NCBI RefSeq assembly: GCF_009905435.1
Contig: NZ_JAAAMT010000004.1
Location: 1-64,000, forward strand
DNA from: Pseudomonas sp. R5(2019)
Lineage (GTDB): Bacteria > Pseudomonadota > Gammaproteobacteria > Pseudomonadales > Pseudomonadaceae
DNA length: 64,000 bases
Reading direction: 5' to 3'
Of this stretch, positions 36,661 through 47,060 are shown piece by piece. The notes under the pieces are model-generated. The model searched no databases. It was not told the origin of the DNA and saw only the letters and a program-made list of their open reading frames with translations. The stretch's first letter is position 1. Every line of letters begins with the position of its first letter. The translations under genes were made by a program, and so were the position numbers.

Positions 36661-36846
36661 ATGGATACCAAACTGCTCGACATTCTGGCCTGCCCGATTA
36701 CCAAGGGGCCGCTGAAACTCAGCGCCGACAAGACCGAGCTGATCAGCAAGGGCGCCGGGCTGGCCTATCCGATTCGTGACGGCATCCCGGTGATGCTGGA
36801 AAGCGAGGCCCGTACCCTGACCGACGACGAGCGCCTGGACAAATGA
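36661..36846 (+). CDS. Trm112-family small protein (YcaR)
   Basis: A 61-residue protein of the Trm112/YcaR family ([16 protein letters not shown], then [12 protein letters not shown]). In this bacterial version only one Cys of the zinc-binding set remains. The ATG at 36661 is preceded by GAGGA; a GTG six codons upstream is unlikely. It overlaps kdsB by 4 nt. The exact role in bacteria is uncertain; it commonly sits between lpxK and kdsB. Confidence 0.88.
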   Translation: MDTKLLDILACPITKGPLKLSADKTELISKGAGLAYPIRDGIPVMLESEARTLTDDERLDK

Positions 36847-37607
36847 GCAACGCTTTTACCGTAGTGATTCCTGCGCGTTTCGGTTCCACCCGCTTTCCGG
36901 GCAAGCCGCTGCAAATCATCGCTGGCAAACCCATGGTCCAGCACGTCTGGGAGCAGGCGCTCAAGAGCGGCGCGGCACGTGTGGTCGTGGCCACCGATGA
37001 CGCGCGCATCGTCGAGGCCTGCCAGGCCTTTGGCGCTGAAGTGCTGATGACCCGCAATGACCACGTTTCCGGCACCGACCGGCTGGCCGAAGTGGCCCAG
37101 CAGTTGGGGCTGGCGGCCGACGCGATCGTGGTTAACGTCCAGGGCGATGAGCCGATGATTCCACCGAAGGTGATCGATCAGGTAGCCGCCAATCTGGCTG
37201 CTCACCCTGAGGCGGGCATCTCGACCTTGTGCGAGCCGATCGAAGACGCGGAAACCTTGTTCAACCCTAACGTGGTCAAGGTCGTCAGCGACCTCGATGG
37301 CCTTGCCCTGACGTTCAGCCGTGCGCCGTTGCCCTGGGCGCGTGACGACTTTGCCAAAAGCCGTGATCAACTGCCGAAGGACGTTCCCTATCGTCGCCAT
37401 ATCGGCATTTATGCCTACCGTGCCGGATTTCTTCAGAATTTCGTGGCCTGGGGCCCGTGCTGGCTTGAAGAAACCGAGTCGCTGGAACAACTGCGCGCCC
37501 TATGGCATGGCGTGCGCATTCACGTGGCCGATGCGCTCGAAGCGCCGCCACCTGGGGTCGATACCGCTGAAGACCTTGAGCGCGTAAGGCGCTTGCTGGA
37601 GGCATGA
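36843..37607 (+). CDS. kdsB: CMP-Kdo synthetase KdsB
   Basis: A 254-residue cytidylyltransferase that activates Kdo as CMP-Kdo for lipopolysaccharide inner-core synthesis. Visible motifs are [17 protein letters not shown] (nucleotide-binding loop), [29 protein letters not shown] and [11 protein letters not shown]. Length is normal. Overlaps the Trm112 and phosphatase genes by 4 nt on both sides. Confidence 0.96.
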   Translation: MSNAFTVVIPARFGSTRFPGKPLQIIAGKPMVQHVWEQALKSGAARVVVATDDARIVEACQAFGAEVLMTRNDHVSGTDRLAEVAQQLGLAADAIVVNVQGDEPMIPPKVIDQVAANLAAHPEAGISTLCEPIEDAETLFNPNVVKVVSDLDGLALTFSRAPLPWARDDFAKSRDQLPKDVPYRRHIGIYAYRAGFLQNFVAWGPCWLEETESLEQLRALWHGVRIHVADALEAPPPGVDTAEDLERVRRLLEA

Positions 37608-38071
37608 TGCGGGTTTTGTTCGTCTGCATGGGCAACATCTGCCGTTCACCGACGGCGGAAGGTGTGCTGCGCCACAAGCTGCAGGCCGCCGGGCTCGGCG
37701 ATAGGGTGGTCGTGGCCTCCGCCGGCACCGGCGACTGGCATGTGGGCAAGGCTCCGGATTCGCGCACCTGCCGCGCCGCACAATTGCGTGGCTATGACTT
37801 GTCACGTCAGCGTGCCCAGCAGGTCAGCGCCGATGACTTCGCCCGTTTTGACCTGATTCTGGCGATGGACGAAGACAACCTGAGTCGCCTGACCGCGCTG
37901 CAGCCGGCGGGCGGCAAGGTCGAACTTGACCTGTTTTTGCGTCGCTTTGAGGGTGTCGTCAGCGAAGTGCCAGACCCATACTATGGCGGTGAACAAGGTT
38001 TCGAGCAGGTCCTGGACCTGATCGAACACGCCTGCGACGCCCTGGTGACTGAATTGCAGAGGCGCGCATGA
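37604..38071 (+). CDS. Low-molecular-weight protein-tyrosine phosphatase
   Basis: A 155-residue LMW-PTP with the N-terminal catalytic P-loop CMGNICRS (Cys8 nucleophile, Arg14) and the C-terminal VPDPYYGG motif with the general-acid Asp. ATG 37604 overlaps the kdsB stop; ATG 37607 is equally possible and would drop one Met. It ends overlapping murB by 4 nt. The substrate is not known; such enzymes often act on envelope-related tyrosine kinases. Confidence 0.92.
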   Translation: MMRVLFVCMGNICRSPTAEGVLRHKLQAAGLGDRVVVASAGTGDWHVGKAPDSRTCRAAQLRGYDLSRQRAQQVSADDFARFDLILAMDEDNLSRLTALQPAGGKVELDLFLRRFEGVVSEVPDPYYGGEQGFEQVLDLIEHACDALVTELQRRA

Positions 38072-39087
38072 GCCTGCAGGTGCGATCGCAGGTGTCGCTC
38101 AAGCCTTTCAATACCTTTGGCATTGACGTTAACGCCAACTGGTTTGTCGAGGTGCATGATGACGCCGAAGTCCGTGAGGCGCTGGCCTATGCCTGTGACC
38201 GGCAGTTGCCAGTGTTGCTGCTCGGCGGTGGCAGCAACCTGCTGTTGACCGGTGATGTGTCGGCACTGGTCGTGCGCATGGCCAGCCGCGGCATTCGCGT
38301 GCTGCACGATGACGACGAGCAGGTCATCGTCGAATCCGAAGCGGGCGAGCCCTGGCACCCGTTCGTGCAGTGGAGCCTGGAGCAGGGGTTGGCGGGGCTG
38401 GAAAACCTCAGCTTGATCCCGGGCACGGTCGGCGCGGCGCCCATGCAAAACATCGGCGCCTACGGTGTCGAGATCAAGGATGTGTTCGCAGGTTTGACCG
38501 CGCTGGATCGCCAAAGCGGTGAGTTGCGGGATTTCACGCTTGAAGAATGCGCCTTTGGTTATCGTGACAGCGTGTTCAAGCAAACGCTGGATCGTTGGGT
38601 GATTCTGCGGGTTCGCTTCAAGTTGGACCGCAAGGCCCGGCTGCACCTGGATTATGGCCCGGTCAGGCAGCGTCTGGCAGAGCAGGGTATCGATCATCCA
38701 GCGCCGCTCGATGTCAGTCGGGCCATTTGCAGTATTCGGCGCGAAAAGCTGCCAGACCCGGCCGAGTTGGGCAATGCCGGCAGTTTCTTCAAGAACCCGG
38801 TGATCAGCGCGGCGCTGGCGGCACAGATCAAGCTTGGCCATCCGGGCCTGGTGGCGTATCCACAGGCTGATGGCCGGGTGAAGCTGGCGGCAGGCTGGCT
38901 GATCGAGCAAGCCGGATGGAAGGGCTATCGTGAGGGGGATGCGGGCGTGCATCGGTTGCAGTCTTTGGTGCTGGTCAACTATGGGGCCGCAACGGGCACC
39001 CAATTGCATCGGTTGGCCCGGATGATCCAGGCCGACATCGCGCAACGCTTTGCCGTGACGCTGGAGATGGAACCTAATCTGTATTGA
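38068..39087 (+). CDS. murB: UDP-N-acetylenolpyruvoylglucosamine reductase MurB
   Basis: A 339-residue FAD enzyme that makes UDP-MurNAc, the second committed step of peptidoglycan precursor synthesis. It shows the type I MurB pattern: FNTFGIDVNANWF, LPVLLLGGGSNLLLTGD, PGTVGAAPMQNIGAYG, ECAFGYRDSVFK, and the catalytic-Ser segment GNAGSFFKNP (near 238). Last gene of the comEC-murB cluster; a strong terminator follows. Confidence 0.96.
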   Translation: MSLQVRSQVSLKPFNTFGIDVNANWFVEVHDDAEVREALAYACDRQLPVLLLGGGSNLLLTGDVSALVVRMASRGIRVLHDDDEQVIVESEAGEPWHPFVQWSLEQGLAGLENLSLIPGTVGAAPMQNIGAYGVEIKDVFAGLTALDRQSGELRDFTLEECAFGYRDSVFKQTLDRWVILRVRFKLDRKARLHLDYGPVRQRLAEQGIDHPAPLDVSRAICSIRREKLPDPAELGNAGSFFKNPVISAALAAQIKLGHPGLVAYPQADGRVKLAAGWLIEQAGWKGYREGDAGVHRLQSLVLVNYGAATGTQLHRLARMIQADIAQRFAVTLEMEPNLY

Positions 39088-39111
39088 GCGGCGATATCGC
39101 CTTTCACCCGG

Positions 39112-39156
39112 CCATAAAAAACCCCGCTTGCTTTTCAGCAGCGGGGTTTTTTATGG
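39112..39156. terminator. Bidirectional terminator between murB and rne
   Basis: A perfect 17-bp stem (39112-39128 with 39140-39156) with an A-tract on the left and a T-tract on the right, and an 11-nt loop. It can terminate both murB (+) and rne (-). Confidence 0.92.
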
Positions 39157-39165
39157 CCTGTGGGA

Positions 39166-42100
39166 TCAGACGAAAGGCTTGTGCTCTTTCGGCTCGACCT
39201 GGGTCTTGTGGTTGTGTTCCACGACCACGTCTTGTACCGGCTGCGATGCCTCTTCGGCGGCTGCGGGTACAGCTTCGACGACAGGCTGTTCGGCAGCAGG
39301 AGCTGCTTCAGGCGCCACTGCAGGGGTTTCTACGACGGCTTCTGCGGTACTGGCTGCAGCGGCGGCGGCCCGCTCGGCTTCCAGGCGCTCGGCTTCACGC
39401 TTGCGACGACGCACTTCACGCGGGTCGTTCGGTGCGCGACCGCTGGTAGTCAGCGGGATGGCCGGTGTTTCGACGACCGGAGTCGGCTCGACAGCCGGGG
39501 TTTGGACAACCGGTTGCGCTTCAACCACTGGCGCCTGAACCACTGGCTCGGCTTCTACCACCGGTGCTGGCGCTTCGGTTACCACGACTTCTGGCGCGGT
39601 CCGAACCACTGGAGTTGCTGCAGGCTCTTGGGCGACGATTTCAGTCGGTGCTTCAACCGGCGCTTCAACCTGAGCAGTTTCAACCGGAGCGACTTCTACC
39701 ACAGGGGCAATGCTCGGCTCTTGTGCCACTGGTGTAGCAGGCTCCTCGGCAACGTACGGCAGCTCGATCACCGGCGCGATTTCAGTGGCAGGCGCTTCAA
39801 CGGCGGCTGCGGCTGGAGCGGGTTCTGCCTGAGCAACCGGTGCGACTTCGACTGCTTCGACAGCCGGTGCGGGTGCTTCGACAGTTTCCTGTACGGCGGC
39901 GGTAGCGACTTCGGCCTGGCGGTTGGCTTCGGCTTCGGCAGGTGCGCTGATGGTGCTGGAGGCAACGGCTGCGGTAACGACCAGGCCAGCGGCCAGTTCT
40001 GCCCCCAGGTCTTCGCTGCCGTCTTCCGAACCTTCAACCACGTTGCCGTTGGCATCGCGTTGACGCTCGCGACGGTTGCTGCGACGACGCTGCCCGCGGG
40101 AGCGGCGACGTGGACGGTCGCCTTCGGTGGCTTCCAGGTTGTCGTCCTGCAGCAGCTCTTCGTTCGGCAGGGCTTCTTCAGCCGCTTCGGCAGTGGCGGC
40201 GGCCGGTTCTACACGTGGCTGACGCTCTTCACGAGGCGGACGTGGCTGACGCTCTTCGCGTGGTGCGCGTTCCTCGCGAGGTGCGCGCTCTTCGCGTGGC
40301 GCACGTTCTTCACGTGGGGCGCGCTCTTCGCGCGGTGCGCGCTCAGGGCGCTCTTCGCGAACGGCTGGGGTAGTGGCGTCCAGCGGCTCACGCAGTTCAC
40401 GCACCGGGCGATCTTCACGGGCGCGACGCTCTTCGCGTGGCGGACGTGGCTGGCGCTCTTCGCGAGGCTGGCGACGTTCTTCGCGGGCTGGCGCTTCCTC
40501 ACGGGCTTCGCGAGGGGCGCGCTCTTCACGTGGGGCGCGTTCTTCGCGCGGTGCACGCTCTTCGCGTGGCTTGCGATCTTCATCGCGACGGCCGTTGCGG
40601 TTGCGGGTCTGCTGGCGACCGGTGCGACGCTCTTCAGTGCGCGCTGGGCGTTCGGTGGCAGGCTTCTCGACCACGGCAGCGGCCGGTGCAGCCGGCTCTT
40701 CCTTGCCTGCGAACAGGCTGACCAGCGATTTCACCAGGCCCTTGAACAGGCTTGGCTCTGCCGGGGCAGGCGCAGGTGCGGCCACTGGAGCCGCTTGCTC
40801 AGGCGTGACAGGAACAGGCGCGGAAGTGCGTGGTGGCGCGGTCTTGACTGCGGCTTCCTGGCGAACCAGGGTGCGGGTCGCGGCGACCGGTTGCACTTCT
40901 TCGGCTTCGGCAGCGGCGATTTCGTAGCTCGACTGGATGGTCTGGGCTTCCGGATTGTCGTCGCGCAGGCGCTGCACTTCAAAGTGCGGCGTTTCCAGGT
41001 GATCGTTCGGCAGAATGATGATGCGAGCGCGGGTGCGCAGTTCGATCTTGGTGATCGAGTTGCGTTTTTCGTTGAGCAGGAAAGCTGCAACCGGGATCGG
41101 CACCTGGGCGCGGACTTCGGCGGTGCGGTCTTTCAGGGCTTCTTCTTCGATCAGGCGCAGGATCGCCAGCGACAGCGATTCGACGTCACGGATGATGCCG
41201 GTGCCGCTGCAGCGTGGGCAGACGATGCCGCTGCTTTCACCCAGCGAAGGGCGCAGGCGCTGACGGGACATTTCCAGCAGGCCGAAGCGCGAGATGCGAC
41301 CGACTTGCACGCGAGCGCGGTCGGCTTCCAGGCATTCGCGGACTTTCTCTTCCACGGCGCGCTGGTTCTTGGCGGGGGTCATGTCGATGAAGTCGATCAC
41401 GATCAGGCCGCCGATGTCACGCAGGCGCAGCTGGCGAGCGATCTCTTCGGCTGCTTCCAGGTTGGTTTGCAGGGCGGTTTCTTCGATGTCGCTGCCTTTG
41501 GTGGCGCGCGCCGAGTTGATGTCGATGGACACCAGGGCTTCGGTCGGGTCGATCACGATCGAGCCGCCCGATGGCAGTTCGACAACGCGCTGGAAGGCGG
41601 TTTCGATCTGGCTTTCGATCTGGAAGCGGTTGAACAGCGGAACGCTGTCTTCGTACAGCTTGATTTTGCTGGCGTACTGCGGCATCACCTGGCGGATGAA
41701 GGTCAGGGCTTCTTCCTGGGCTTCGATGCTGTCGATCAGCACTTCGCCGATGTCCTGGCGCAGGTAATCGCGGATAGCGCGGATGATGACGTTGCTTTCC
41801 TGGTAGATCAGGAACGGCGCGGTGCGGTCCAGCGAGGCTTCCTTGATCGCGGTCCAGAGTTGCAGCAGGTAGTCCAGGTCCCACTGCATCTCTTCGCTGC
41901 TACGGCCAAGGCCGGCGGTGCGAACGATCAGGCCCATGTCGGCAGGAGCGACCAGGCCGTTGAGGGCTTCACGCAATTCGTTGCGCTCTTCACCTTCGAT
42001 GCGACGCGAGATGCCGCCGGCGCGCGGGTTGTTCGGCATCAGCACCAGGTAGCGACCGGCCAGGCTGATGAAGGTGGTCAGGGCGGCGCCCTTGTTGCCA

Positions 42101-42420
42101 CGTTCTTCTTTTTCGACCTGAACGATGACTTCCTGGCCTTCGCTCAGGACGTCCTTGATGTTGACGCGACCCTCGGGGGACTTCTTGAAGTATTCGCGGG
42201 AGATTTCTTTCAGTGGCAGAAAGCCATGACGTTCCGAGCCGAAGTCGACGAAGGCGGCTTCAAGGCTGGGTTCGATGCGGGTGATGCGGCCTTTGTAGAT
42301 GTTGGCCTTTTTCTGCTCGCGCGCGCCGGACTCGATGTCCAGGTCGTAGAGGCGCTGGCCATCTACCAGGGCAACACGCAACTCTTCGGGTTGAGTTGCG
42401 TTAATCAGCATTCTTTTCAT
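39166..42420 (-). CDS. rne: Ribonuclease E
   Basis: A 1084-residue RNase E, the endonuclease and scaffold of the RNA degradosome. The N-terminal catalytic half starts [18 protein letters not shown] and includes the S1 domain (about 35-120), the 5'-sensor, the DNase-I-like active site with VIDFIDM, and the zinc-link CPRC (near 400). The C-terminal half is disordered and rich in R, E, P, A and V. It has arginine-rich PREERA repeats (about 600-740) and a P/A/V/E-rich tail ending in HKPFV. I chose the ATG at 42420; the longer frame lacks a ribosome site. Expression is probably autoregulated through its long leader. Confidence 0.96.
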   Translation of the reverse strand: MKRMLINATQPEELRVALVDGQRLYDLDIESGAREQKKANIYKGRITRIEPSLEAAFVDFGSERHGFLPLKEISREYFKKSPEGRVNIKDVLSEGQEVIVQVEKEERGNKGAALTTFISLAGRYLVLMPNNPRAGGISRRIEGEERNELREALNGLVAPADMGLIVRTAGLGRSSEEMQWDLDYLLQLWTAIKEASLDRTAPFLIYQESNVIIRAIRDYLRQDIGEVLIDSIEAQEEALTFIRQVMPQYASKIKLYEDSVPLFNRFQIESQIETAFQRVVELPSGGSIVIDPTEALVSIDINSARATKGSDIEETALQTNLEAAEEIARQLRLRDIGGLIVIDFIDMTPAKNQRAVEEKVRECLEADRARVQVGRISRFGLLEMSRQRLRPSLGESSGIVCPRCSGTGIIRDVESLSLAILRLIEEEALKDRTAEVRAQVPIPVAAFLLNEKRNSITKIELRTRARIIILPNDHLETPHFEVQRLRDDNPEAQTIQSSYEIAAAEAEEVQPVAATRTLVRQEAAVKTAPPRTSAPVPVTPEQAAPVAAPAPAPAEPSLFKGLVKSLVSLFAGKEEPAAPAAAVVEKPATERPARTEERRTGRQQTRNRNGRRDEDRKPREERAPREERAPREERAPREAREEAPAREERRQPREERQPRPPREERRAREDRPVRELREPLDATTPAVREERPERAPREERAPREERAPREERAPREERAPREERQPRPPREERQPRVEPAAATAEAAEEALPNEELLQDDNLEATEGDRPRRRSRGQRRRSNRRERQRDANGNVVEGSEDGSEDLGAELAAGLVVTAAVASSTISAPAEAEANRQAEVATAAVQETVEAPAPAVEAVEVAPVAQAEPAPAAAAVEAPATEIAPVIELPYVAEEPATPVAQEPSIAPVVEVAPVETAQVEAPVEAPTEIVAQEPAATPVVRTAPEVVVTEAPAPVVEAEPVVQAPVVEAQPVVQTPAVEPTPVVETPAIPLTTSGRAPNDPREVRRRKREAERLEAERAAAAAASTAEAVVETPAVAPEAAPAAEQPVVEAVPAAAEEASQPVQDVVVEHNHKTQVEPKEHKPFV
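40200..40600 (-). repeat. In-gene repeats coding for PREERA units in RNase E
   Basis: Tandem and near-tandem units of about 15-18 bp encode the Arg/Glu-rich (A/Q)PREER repeats, in two clusters (40203-40345 and 40435-40590). They lie in the RNA-binding part of the degradosome scaffold and could change copy number by slippage. Confidence 0.8.
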
Positions 42421-43174
42421 GTAGTACCGTCGGTTTCCGGGCTGCCGGAAACGGCGTTCGGCACACACGACTTCTCACGGTCGGTGTCAGGGTGCGTCAG
42501 GAGTGGCTGGCCACTCCAGTGTCTAGCGACGCTCAACCGCTACTGGTAACCAGTGGGGCGAGGTGGCGACAACGCGTCCTGCTAGCTGTGGTGTCAAAAG
42601 CACTCAGTCAGGAGGAGGAATCAGCCTTCGGCCGCGGACACCTTGCCAGGCGTCTTGATCAGGACCGGATCAGGTCGGGAATGTAGCCAATACGTGGCTT
42701 CTCGACTGATGCGGTGCTACACGGTCCGACGGTTGTGCATCTCCACCCTACACGTATCCCTGATAATTCGGGTGCTGCCGCGCGCTGAATCCGCAACGGG
42801 TTGGCATTAATCGCGATCTCCGATTCGGGAGCTCGCGCACTTTGGCTAATAAGGCTCGGTTTCCGAAGCATTCGCCGGGAGTGCGTGAAGGTGACCGTGC
42901 GGAGGGATGGACGTCGAAAAAAACTGAAAGTGAGTGCGAAACACCGTTCTTTTTTGTCTTTTATCGGTCTTCTCTCATCTGCGCTGGTTACGTTTCCAGG
43001 CATTCCGTAAACTAGCGAAAACCCCGTCGGACGGCCTCGCGTCCTCGTGAATCGTGTCGGTCAGGGTCGGCTTGAAGCCGGTGATCCGCTGGCCAGCCGC
43101 TTTTGGCGGCGTTCGCGACTATAGCAGCAATCATTAAGTGCTTCAAATCCATAAAAAATTGTTATGATCCGCAA
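42421..43174. promoter_or_regulatory. Long rne leader and rne-rluC divergent region
   Basis: A 754-bp region without a convincing gene. The part near rne contains hairpins, for example a perfect 8-bp stem at 42500-42517 (GGAGTGGC with GCCACTCC) and an ACTGGT/ACCAGT stem at 42542-42554. They fit a structured 5' leader, which in E. coli lets RNase E cut its own mRNA. The right part holds the rluC promoter. No tRNA or sRNA was recognised. Confidence 0.55.
43163..43168 (+). promoter_or_regulatory. Extended -10 element of rluC
   Basis: TGTTATGAT is an extended -10 (TGnTATGAT). The hexamer ends 6 nt before the rluC ATG, so transcription would start at or next to the start codon. There is no good -35. 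Confidence 0.45.
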
Positions 43175-44131
43175 ATGACGACTATTGCCCCCCCGACCTC
43201 CGGCGTTCAGCTGCTTGAGGTCGCGCCGGAACTTGCCGGCCAACGCATCGATAATTTCCTCTTCACCGCGCTCAAGGGTGTTCCAAAAACCCTCGTCTAT
43301 CGCATCCTGCGAAAAGGCGAAGTGCGCGTGAACAAAGGTCGTATCAAGCCCGAATACAAACTCCAGGCCGGCGATATCATTCGCGTGCCGCCGATTCGGT
43401 TGCCCGAGCGCGATGAGCCGGTGCCGCTGGCCCAGGGCCTGCTGCAGCGCCTGGAGGCGTCCATTGTCTTCGAAGACAAGGCGCTGATCGTGATCAACAA
43501 GCCGGCCGGTATTGCCGTGCATGGCGGTAGCGGCCTGAACTACGGTGTGATCGAGGCATTCCGCCAGCTGCGCCCTGACGCCAAGGAACTGGAACTGGTC
43601 CATCGCCTGGACCGCGACACTTCCGGCCTGCTGATGATCGCCAAGAAGCGCAGCATGCTGCGCCACCTGCATGCCGCCTTGCGCGGCGATGGCGTCGACA
43701 AGCGCTACATGGCGCTGGTGCGGGGCCATTGGGCGACCGCGAAGAAGCAGGTGCGTGCACCGCTGCTCAAGAGCAACCTGCGCTCTGGCGAGCGGATGGT
43801 CGAAGTCAATGATGAGGGCAAGGAGGCGCTGACCCTGTTCAAGGTGCTGCGTCGCTTTGGCGAGTTTGCCACCATGGTCGAGGCTCGCCCCATTACCGGT
43901 CGTACTCATCAGATTCGCGTACACGCCCTGCATGCCGGCCATTGCATTGCGGGTGACAGCAAGTACGGCGATGAAGACTTTACCCGTGAGATTCGCGAAC
44001 TGGGTGGCAAGCGCCTGTTCCTGCATGCCTACGCCTTGACTGTGCCGTTGCCCGAGGGTGGCGAACTGAAGCTTGAGGCGCCGGTGGATGAGATGTGGTC
44101 CAGGACCGTGGAGCGTTTGAGTGCAGGCTGA
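43175..44131 (+). CDS. rluC: 23S rRNA pseudouridine synthase RluC
   Basis: A 318-residue pseudouridine synthase that modifies 23S rRNA at positions 955, 2504 and 2580 in E. coli. An N-terminal S4 domain ([33 protein letters not shown]) precedes the catalytic domain with the [12 protein letters not shown] motif (catalytic Asp) and [18 protein letters not shown] 43175 (MTTIAPP) fits the family. No ribosome site is visible before it, and a -10 sequence lies right upstream, so the message may be leaderless. Its end overlaps the HAD gene by 11 nt. Confidence 0.94.
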   Translation: MTTIAPPTSGVQLLEVAPELAGQRIDNFLFTALKGVPKTLVYRILRKGEVRVNKGRIKPEYKLQAGDIIRVPPIRLPERDEPVPLAQGLLQRLEASIVFEDKALIVINKPAGIAVHGGSGLNYGVIEAFRQLRPDAKELELVHRLDRDTSGLLMIAKKRSMLRHLHAALRGDGVDKRYMALVRGHWATAKKQVRAPLLKSNLRSGERMVEVNDEGKEALTLFKVLRRFGEFATMVEARPITGRTHQIRVHALHAGHCIAGDSKYGDEDFTREIRELGGKRLFLHAYALTVPLPEGGELKLEAPVDEMWSRTVERLSAG

Positions 44132-44783
44132 TTATGAACTGCTGATTTTCGATTGGGACGGTACCCTGGCTGACTCGATCGGTCGGATTGTCGAGGCCGT
44201 CAAGCTCGCGGCTGACTCGTACGGCTGGGCGCGCTGTGACGATACAGCTATCAGGGGTATTATTGGTCTGGCATTGCCTGAGGCGATTCGCACCCTGTAC
44301 CCCGAAAGCAGTGACGAGGAGGTGATTGCCTTCCGTGCGCACTACGCTGATCACTATATGGCAATGGATGCAGAGCCGTCGCCGCTGTTCCCGGGTGTGG
44401 TCGAGTCGCTGGAGGCGTTTCGCGCCCAGGGGTATCGGCTCGCGGTCGCCACCGGAAAGGCGCGTCGCGGCCTGGATCGGGTCTTGCTGGCCCATGGTTG
44501 GGAAGATTATTTCGACATCACTCGCGCGGCCGATGAAACGCTCAGCAAACCGCATCCATTGATGCTGGAGCAGATTCTGGCGCACTGCGATGTGGCGCCG
44601 AGCAAGGCGTTGATGGTGGGTGATTCGGCGTTTGACCTGCTGATGGCGCGCAATGCCGGGATGGATTCAGTGGCGGTGGGCTATGGCGCCATGGCCTTGA
44701 GCGAGCTGCGCGAGCACGCGCCGCGGCTTGAGATCGACAGTTTTTCGCAGTTGGGCGTCTGGCTGAATGAGCAGCGGGCCTGA
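44121..44783 (+). CDS. HAD-family phosphatase
   Basis: A 220-residue haloacid-dehalogenase hydrolase of the phosphoglycolate-phosphatase/beta-phosphoglucomutase subgroup. Motif [11 protein letters not shown] (near residue 10), motif [12 protein letters not shown], motif III Lys in LSKPHP and motif [13 protein letters not shown] are all present, with a helical cap between. It starts with GTG inside the end of rluC. The substrate is not known. Confidence 0.88.
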   Translation: MQADYELLIFDWDGTLADSIGRIVEAVKLAADSYGWARCDDTAIRGIIGLALPEAIRTLYPESSDEEVIAFRAHYADHYMAMDAEPSPLFPGVVESLEAFRAQGYRLAVATGKARRGLDRVLLAHGWEDYFDITRAADETLSKPHPLMLEQILAHCDVAPSKALMVGDSAFDLLMARNAGMDSVAVGYGAMALSELREHAPRLEIDSFSQLGVWLNEQRA

Positions 44784-44807
44784 TTTCTGATTCCAGGGTA
44801 GGTGAGT

Positions 44808-45791
44808 ATGTCGGATGAGTGGAAGGCGCCGCGCGCCGAAAAAAGCAGTGACGATAAAAGTTGGCAGTTGCTGGAGAAGGCCTTGCTGGCCAGTGTCCAG
44901 GAGCAGCGTCGCTCGCGTCGCTGGGGTATTTTCTTCAAGTTGCTGACCTTCGTTTACCTGTTCGGCATCTTCATGCTGTTTTCGCCATTCGTGGACATGG
45001 AGAAAGCCGCTGTGCGTGGGGCCAGCCACACGGCGTTGGTCGAGGTGCGTGGCGTGATCGCCGATAAGGAAGCGGCCAGTGCCGACAATATCGTCGGCAG
45101 CTTGCGCGCCGCCTTCAAGGACCCGAAGACCAAGGCTGTGATCATGCGCATCAACAGTCCGGGTGGCAGCCCTGTGCAGTCGGGCTATGTCTATGACGAG
45201 ATCCGTCGTCTGCGCACCGAGCATGTGGATATCAAGCTGTACGCGGTCATCAGTGATCTTGGCGCTTCTGGCGCGTATTACATTGCCAGCGCTGCCGACC
45301 AGATCTATGCGGACAAGGCCAGCCTGGTCGGTTCCATCGGTGTGACGGCGGCCGGTTACGGCTTTGTCGGCACCATGGAGAAGCTCGGTGTCGAGCGGCG
45401 GACCTACACCTCCGGTGAGCACAAGTCGTTCCTTGATCCGTTTCAGCCGCAAAAGCCTGAAGAAACCAAATTCTGGCAGGGTGTGCTGGATACCACTCAT
45501 CGCCAGTTCATCGCCAGTGTGAAGCAGGGTCGTGGCGACCGCCTGAAAGACAAGGAGCACCCGGAGTTGTTCTCGGGGCTGGTGTGGTCGGGTGAGCAGG
45601 CCGTGCAGCTGGGGTTGGTGGACGGGCTGGGAAGTGCCAGTTCGGTGGCGCGTGATGTGGTCGGCGAAAAAAACCTGGTCGACTTCACGATCGAGGAATC
45701 GCCGTTTGATCGCTTCTCCAAGCGCCTGGGTGCAAGTATTGCCGAGCATCTGGCGATGTGGATGGGCTTTCAGGGGCCATCCCTGCGCTGA
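44808..45791 (+). CDS. sppA: Signal peptide peptidase SppA (S49)
   Basis: A 327-residue short-form SppA. One N-terminal membrane anchor (FFKLLTFVYLFGIFMLFSPF) holds a periplasmic serine protease that degrades cleaved signal peptides. The catalytic Ser is in GASGAYYIASAAD, and the Lys is in the SGEHKS segment that follows. VIMRINSPGGSPVQSG is the substrate-binding loop. ATG 44808 follows AGGTGAG; a GTG two codons upstream is possible. A terminator follows. Confidence 0.93.
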   Translation: MSDEWKAPRAEKSSDDKSWQLLEKALLASVQEQRRSRRWGIFFKLLTFVYLFGIFMLFSPFVDMEKAAVRGASHTALVEVRGVIADKEAASADNIVGSLRAAFKDPKTKAVIMRINSPGGSPVQSGYVYDEIRRLRTEHVDIKLYAVISDLGASGAYYIASAADQIYADKASLVGSIGVTAAGYGFVGTMEKLGVERRTYTSGEHKSFLDPFQPQKPEETKFWQGVLDTTHRQFIASVKQGRGDRLKDKEHPELFSGLVWSGEQAVQLGLVDGLGSASSVARDVVGEKNLVDFTIEESPFDRFSKRLGASIAEHLAMWMGFQGPSLR

Positions 45792-45807
45792 TCGAGCGAC
45801 CGCGCAA

Positions 45808-45833
45808 AAAAAACCGGCCCAGGCCGGTTTTTT
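45808..45833. terminator. Bidirectional terminator between sppA and maf
   Basis: A stem of AAAAAACCGGCC (45808-45819) with GGCCGGTTTTTT (45822-45833), ending in a T-run on both strands. It lies between the convergent sppA and maf genes. Confidence 0.9.
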
Positions 45834-45838
45834 GACGT

Positions 45839-46417
45839 TCAGGGGATTTGTACCCCTTCGGCTATCAGCATGTCGACCAGGCGGATCAGGGGGAGCCCGA
45901 TCAGGCTGGTGGCGTCGGGGCCGTGGGTGCACTGGAACAGGCTGACGCCCAGGCCTTCGGCCTTGAAGCTGCCGGCACAATCATAAGGCTGCTCGGCATG
46001 CAGGTAGCGCTCGATGTGCGCCAGGTCGAGTTCGCGCATATTGACCGTGAAGGGCACGCAGTCGACCTGGCAGTGGCCGCTGGCGCTGTTGAGCAGTGCC
46101 AGGCCGGTCAGGAAGGTGACGTGGTTGCCGCTGGCCGCCAGCAGCTGTTCACAGGCCTTCTCGAAGGTGTGGGGCTTGCCGAGAATCTGCTCGCCGAGCA
46201 CGGCGACCTGGTCGGAGCCGATGATCAGGTGGTCGGGATGTTCGGCAGCCAAAGCCTGGGCTTTTTCTCGGGCCAGGCGCTTGACCAGCTCCACGGCGGC
46301 TTCGTCCGGCAGGCGCCGTTCGTCGATATCTGGCGAGCTGCAAGTAAAAGGCAGGCGCAGGCGCGCCAGCAGTTCGCGGCGGTAGGGTGAGCTGGAGGCC
46401 AGTAACAGCGGTAGCAT
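45839..46417 (-). CDS. Maf-family nucleotide pyrophosphatase (YceF type)
   Basis: A 192-residue Maf protein that hydrolyses non-canonical nucleotides; the YceF branch prefers 7-methyl-GTP. Motifs are LLLASSSPYRRELLARL at the N-terminus, the substrate-binding Asp/Glu in CSSPDIDE, IIGSDQVAVL and GKPHTFEKACEQLLAASG. GSFKAEGLG follows later, and the C-terminal LIGLPLIRLVDML. It lies opposite to yceD, across 102 bp, as in most gamma-proteobacteria. Confidence 0.92.
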   Translation of the reverse strand: MLPLLLASSSPYRRELLARLRLPFTCSSPDIDERRLPDEAAVELVKRLAREKAQALAAEHPDHLIIGSDQVAVLGEQILGKPHTFEKACEQLLAASGNHVTFLTGLALLNSASGHCQVDCVPFTVNMRELDLAHIERYLHAEQPYDCAGSFKAEGLGVSLFQCTHGPDATSLIGLPLIRLVDMLIAEGVQIP

Positions 46418-46519
46418 GAGTAACTCCTGTGCAGGTAGGCTGATTCTAGTCCTTTCAGTACCTTGCCGGGCCTAATTTCCTTTGACACAGACAGGGGTCG
46501 TCCCTAGAATGCTGCGCCT

Positions 46520-47047
46520 ATGTTGAATGACCAGATTCCACCTCACGTTGACCCGCGCAAATTGGCCGATCGTGGCGTAACCTTCGAAGGTTCGCTGCTA
46601 CTTGCCGACTTGGAGAGACTCTGCGACCCGCTTTCTGACAATGTCGGAAGGGTGCAGGCTAAATTCGTTTTTGGACGAGATGAACAGAAAGCTGTGGTCA
46701 TTCACAGCGAGCTGGATGTTGAAGTCAAAATGGTTTGCCAGCGTTGTCTTGAGCTGGTCACCCTGCCGATCCACAGCGAAAGTACTTATGCTGTGGTGAA
46801 GGAGGGTGCGAATACCCAGTCGTTACCGAAAGGTTATGACGTGCTGGAACTGGGCGAAGATCCTTTGGATCTGCAGGCATTGGTTGAGGAGGAGCTTCTG
46901 CTCGCCCTGCCCATTGTGCCTGCTCATCATCCGGAAGAATGCCAGCAGCCGGCGGGCGCCGATGAGCCCGAACCGAGCAAGGACGAGGTAACACGGTCCA
47001 ACCCGTTCAGTGTATTGGCGCAGTTAAAGCGTGACCCAAACGTTTAG
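46520..47047 (+). CDS. yceD: YceD/DUF177 family protein
   Basis: A 175-residue protein of the DUF177 family, involved in large-ribosomal-subunit or 23S rRNA accumulation in bacteria and plants. Family features are a VKMVCQRCLELVTLPI strand with CxxC, then EDPLDLQALVEEELLLALPIVPAH near residues 115-135. It ends 13 nt before rpmF, and the yceD-rpmF-plsX-fab order is conserved. Confidence 0.92.
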   Translation: MLNDQIPPHVDPRKLADRGVTFEGSLLLADLERLCDPLSDNVGRVQAKFVFGRDEQKAVVIHSELDVEVKMVCQRCLELVTLPIHSESTYAVVKEGANTQSLPKGYDVLELGEDPLDLQALVEEELLLALPIVPAHHPEECQQPAGADEPEPSKDEVTRSNPFSVLAQLKRDPNV

Positions 47048-47060
47048 GAGTTAATCAAAT

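Noticed and set aside
40200..40600. Regular repeats suggesting a CRISPR array
   Set aside because: Units are in frame inside rne, with no unique spacers and no cas genes.
39160..42549. An 1129-codon open frame on the plus strand, opposite rne
   Set aside because: The product is low-complexity and a shadow of RNase E codon usage; the rne reading is certain.
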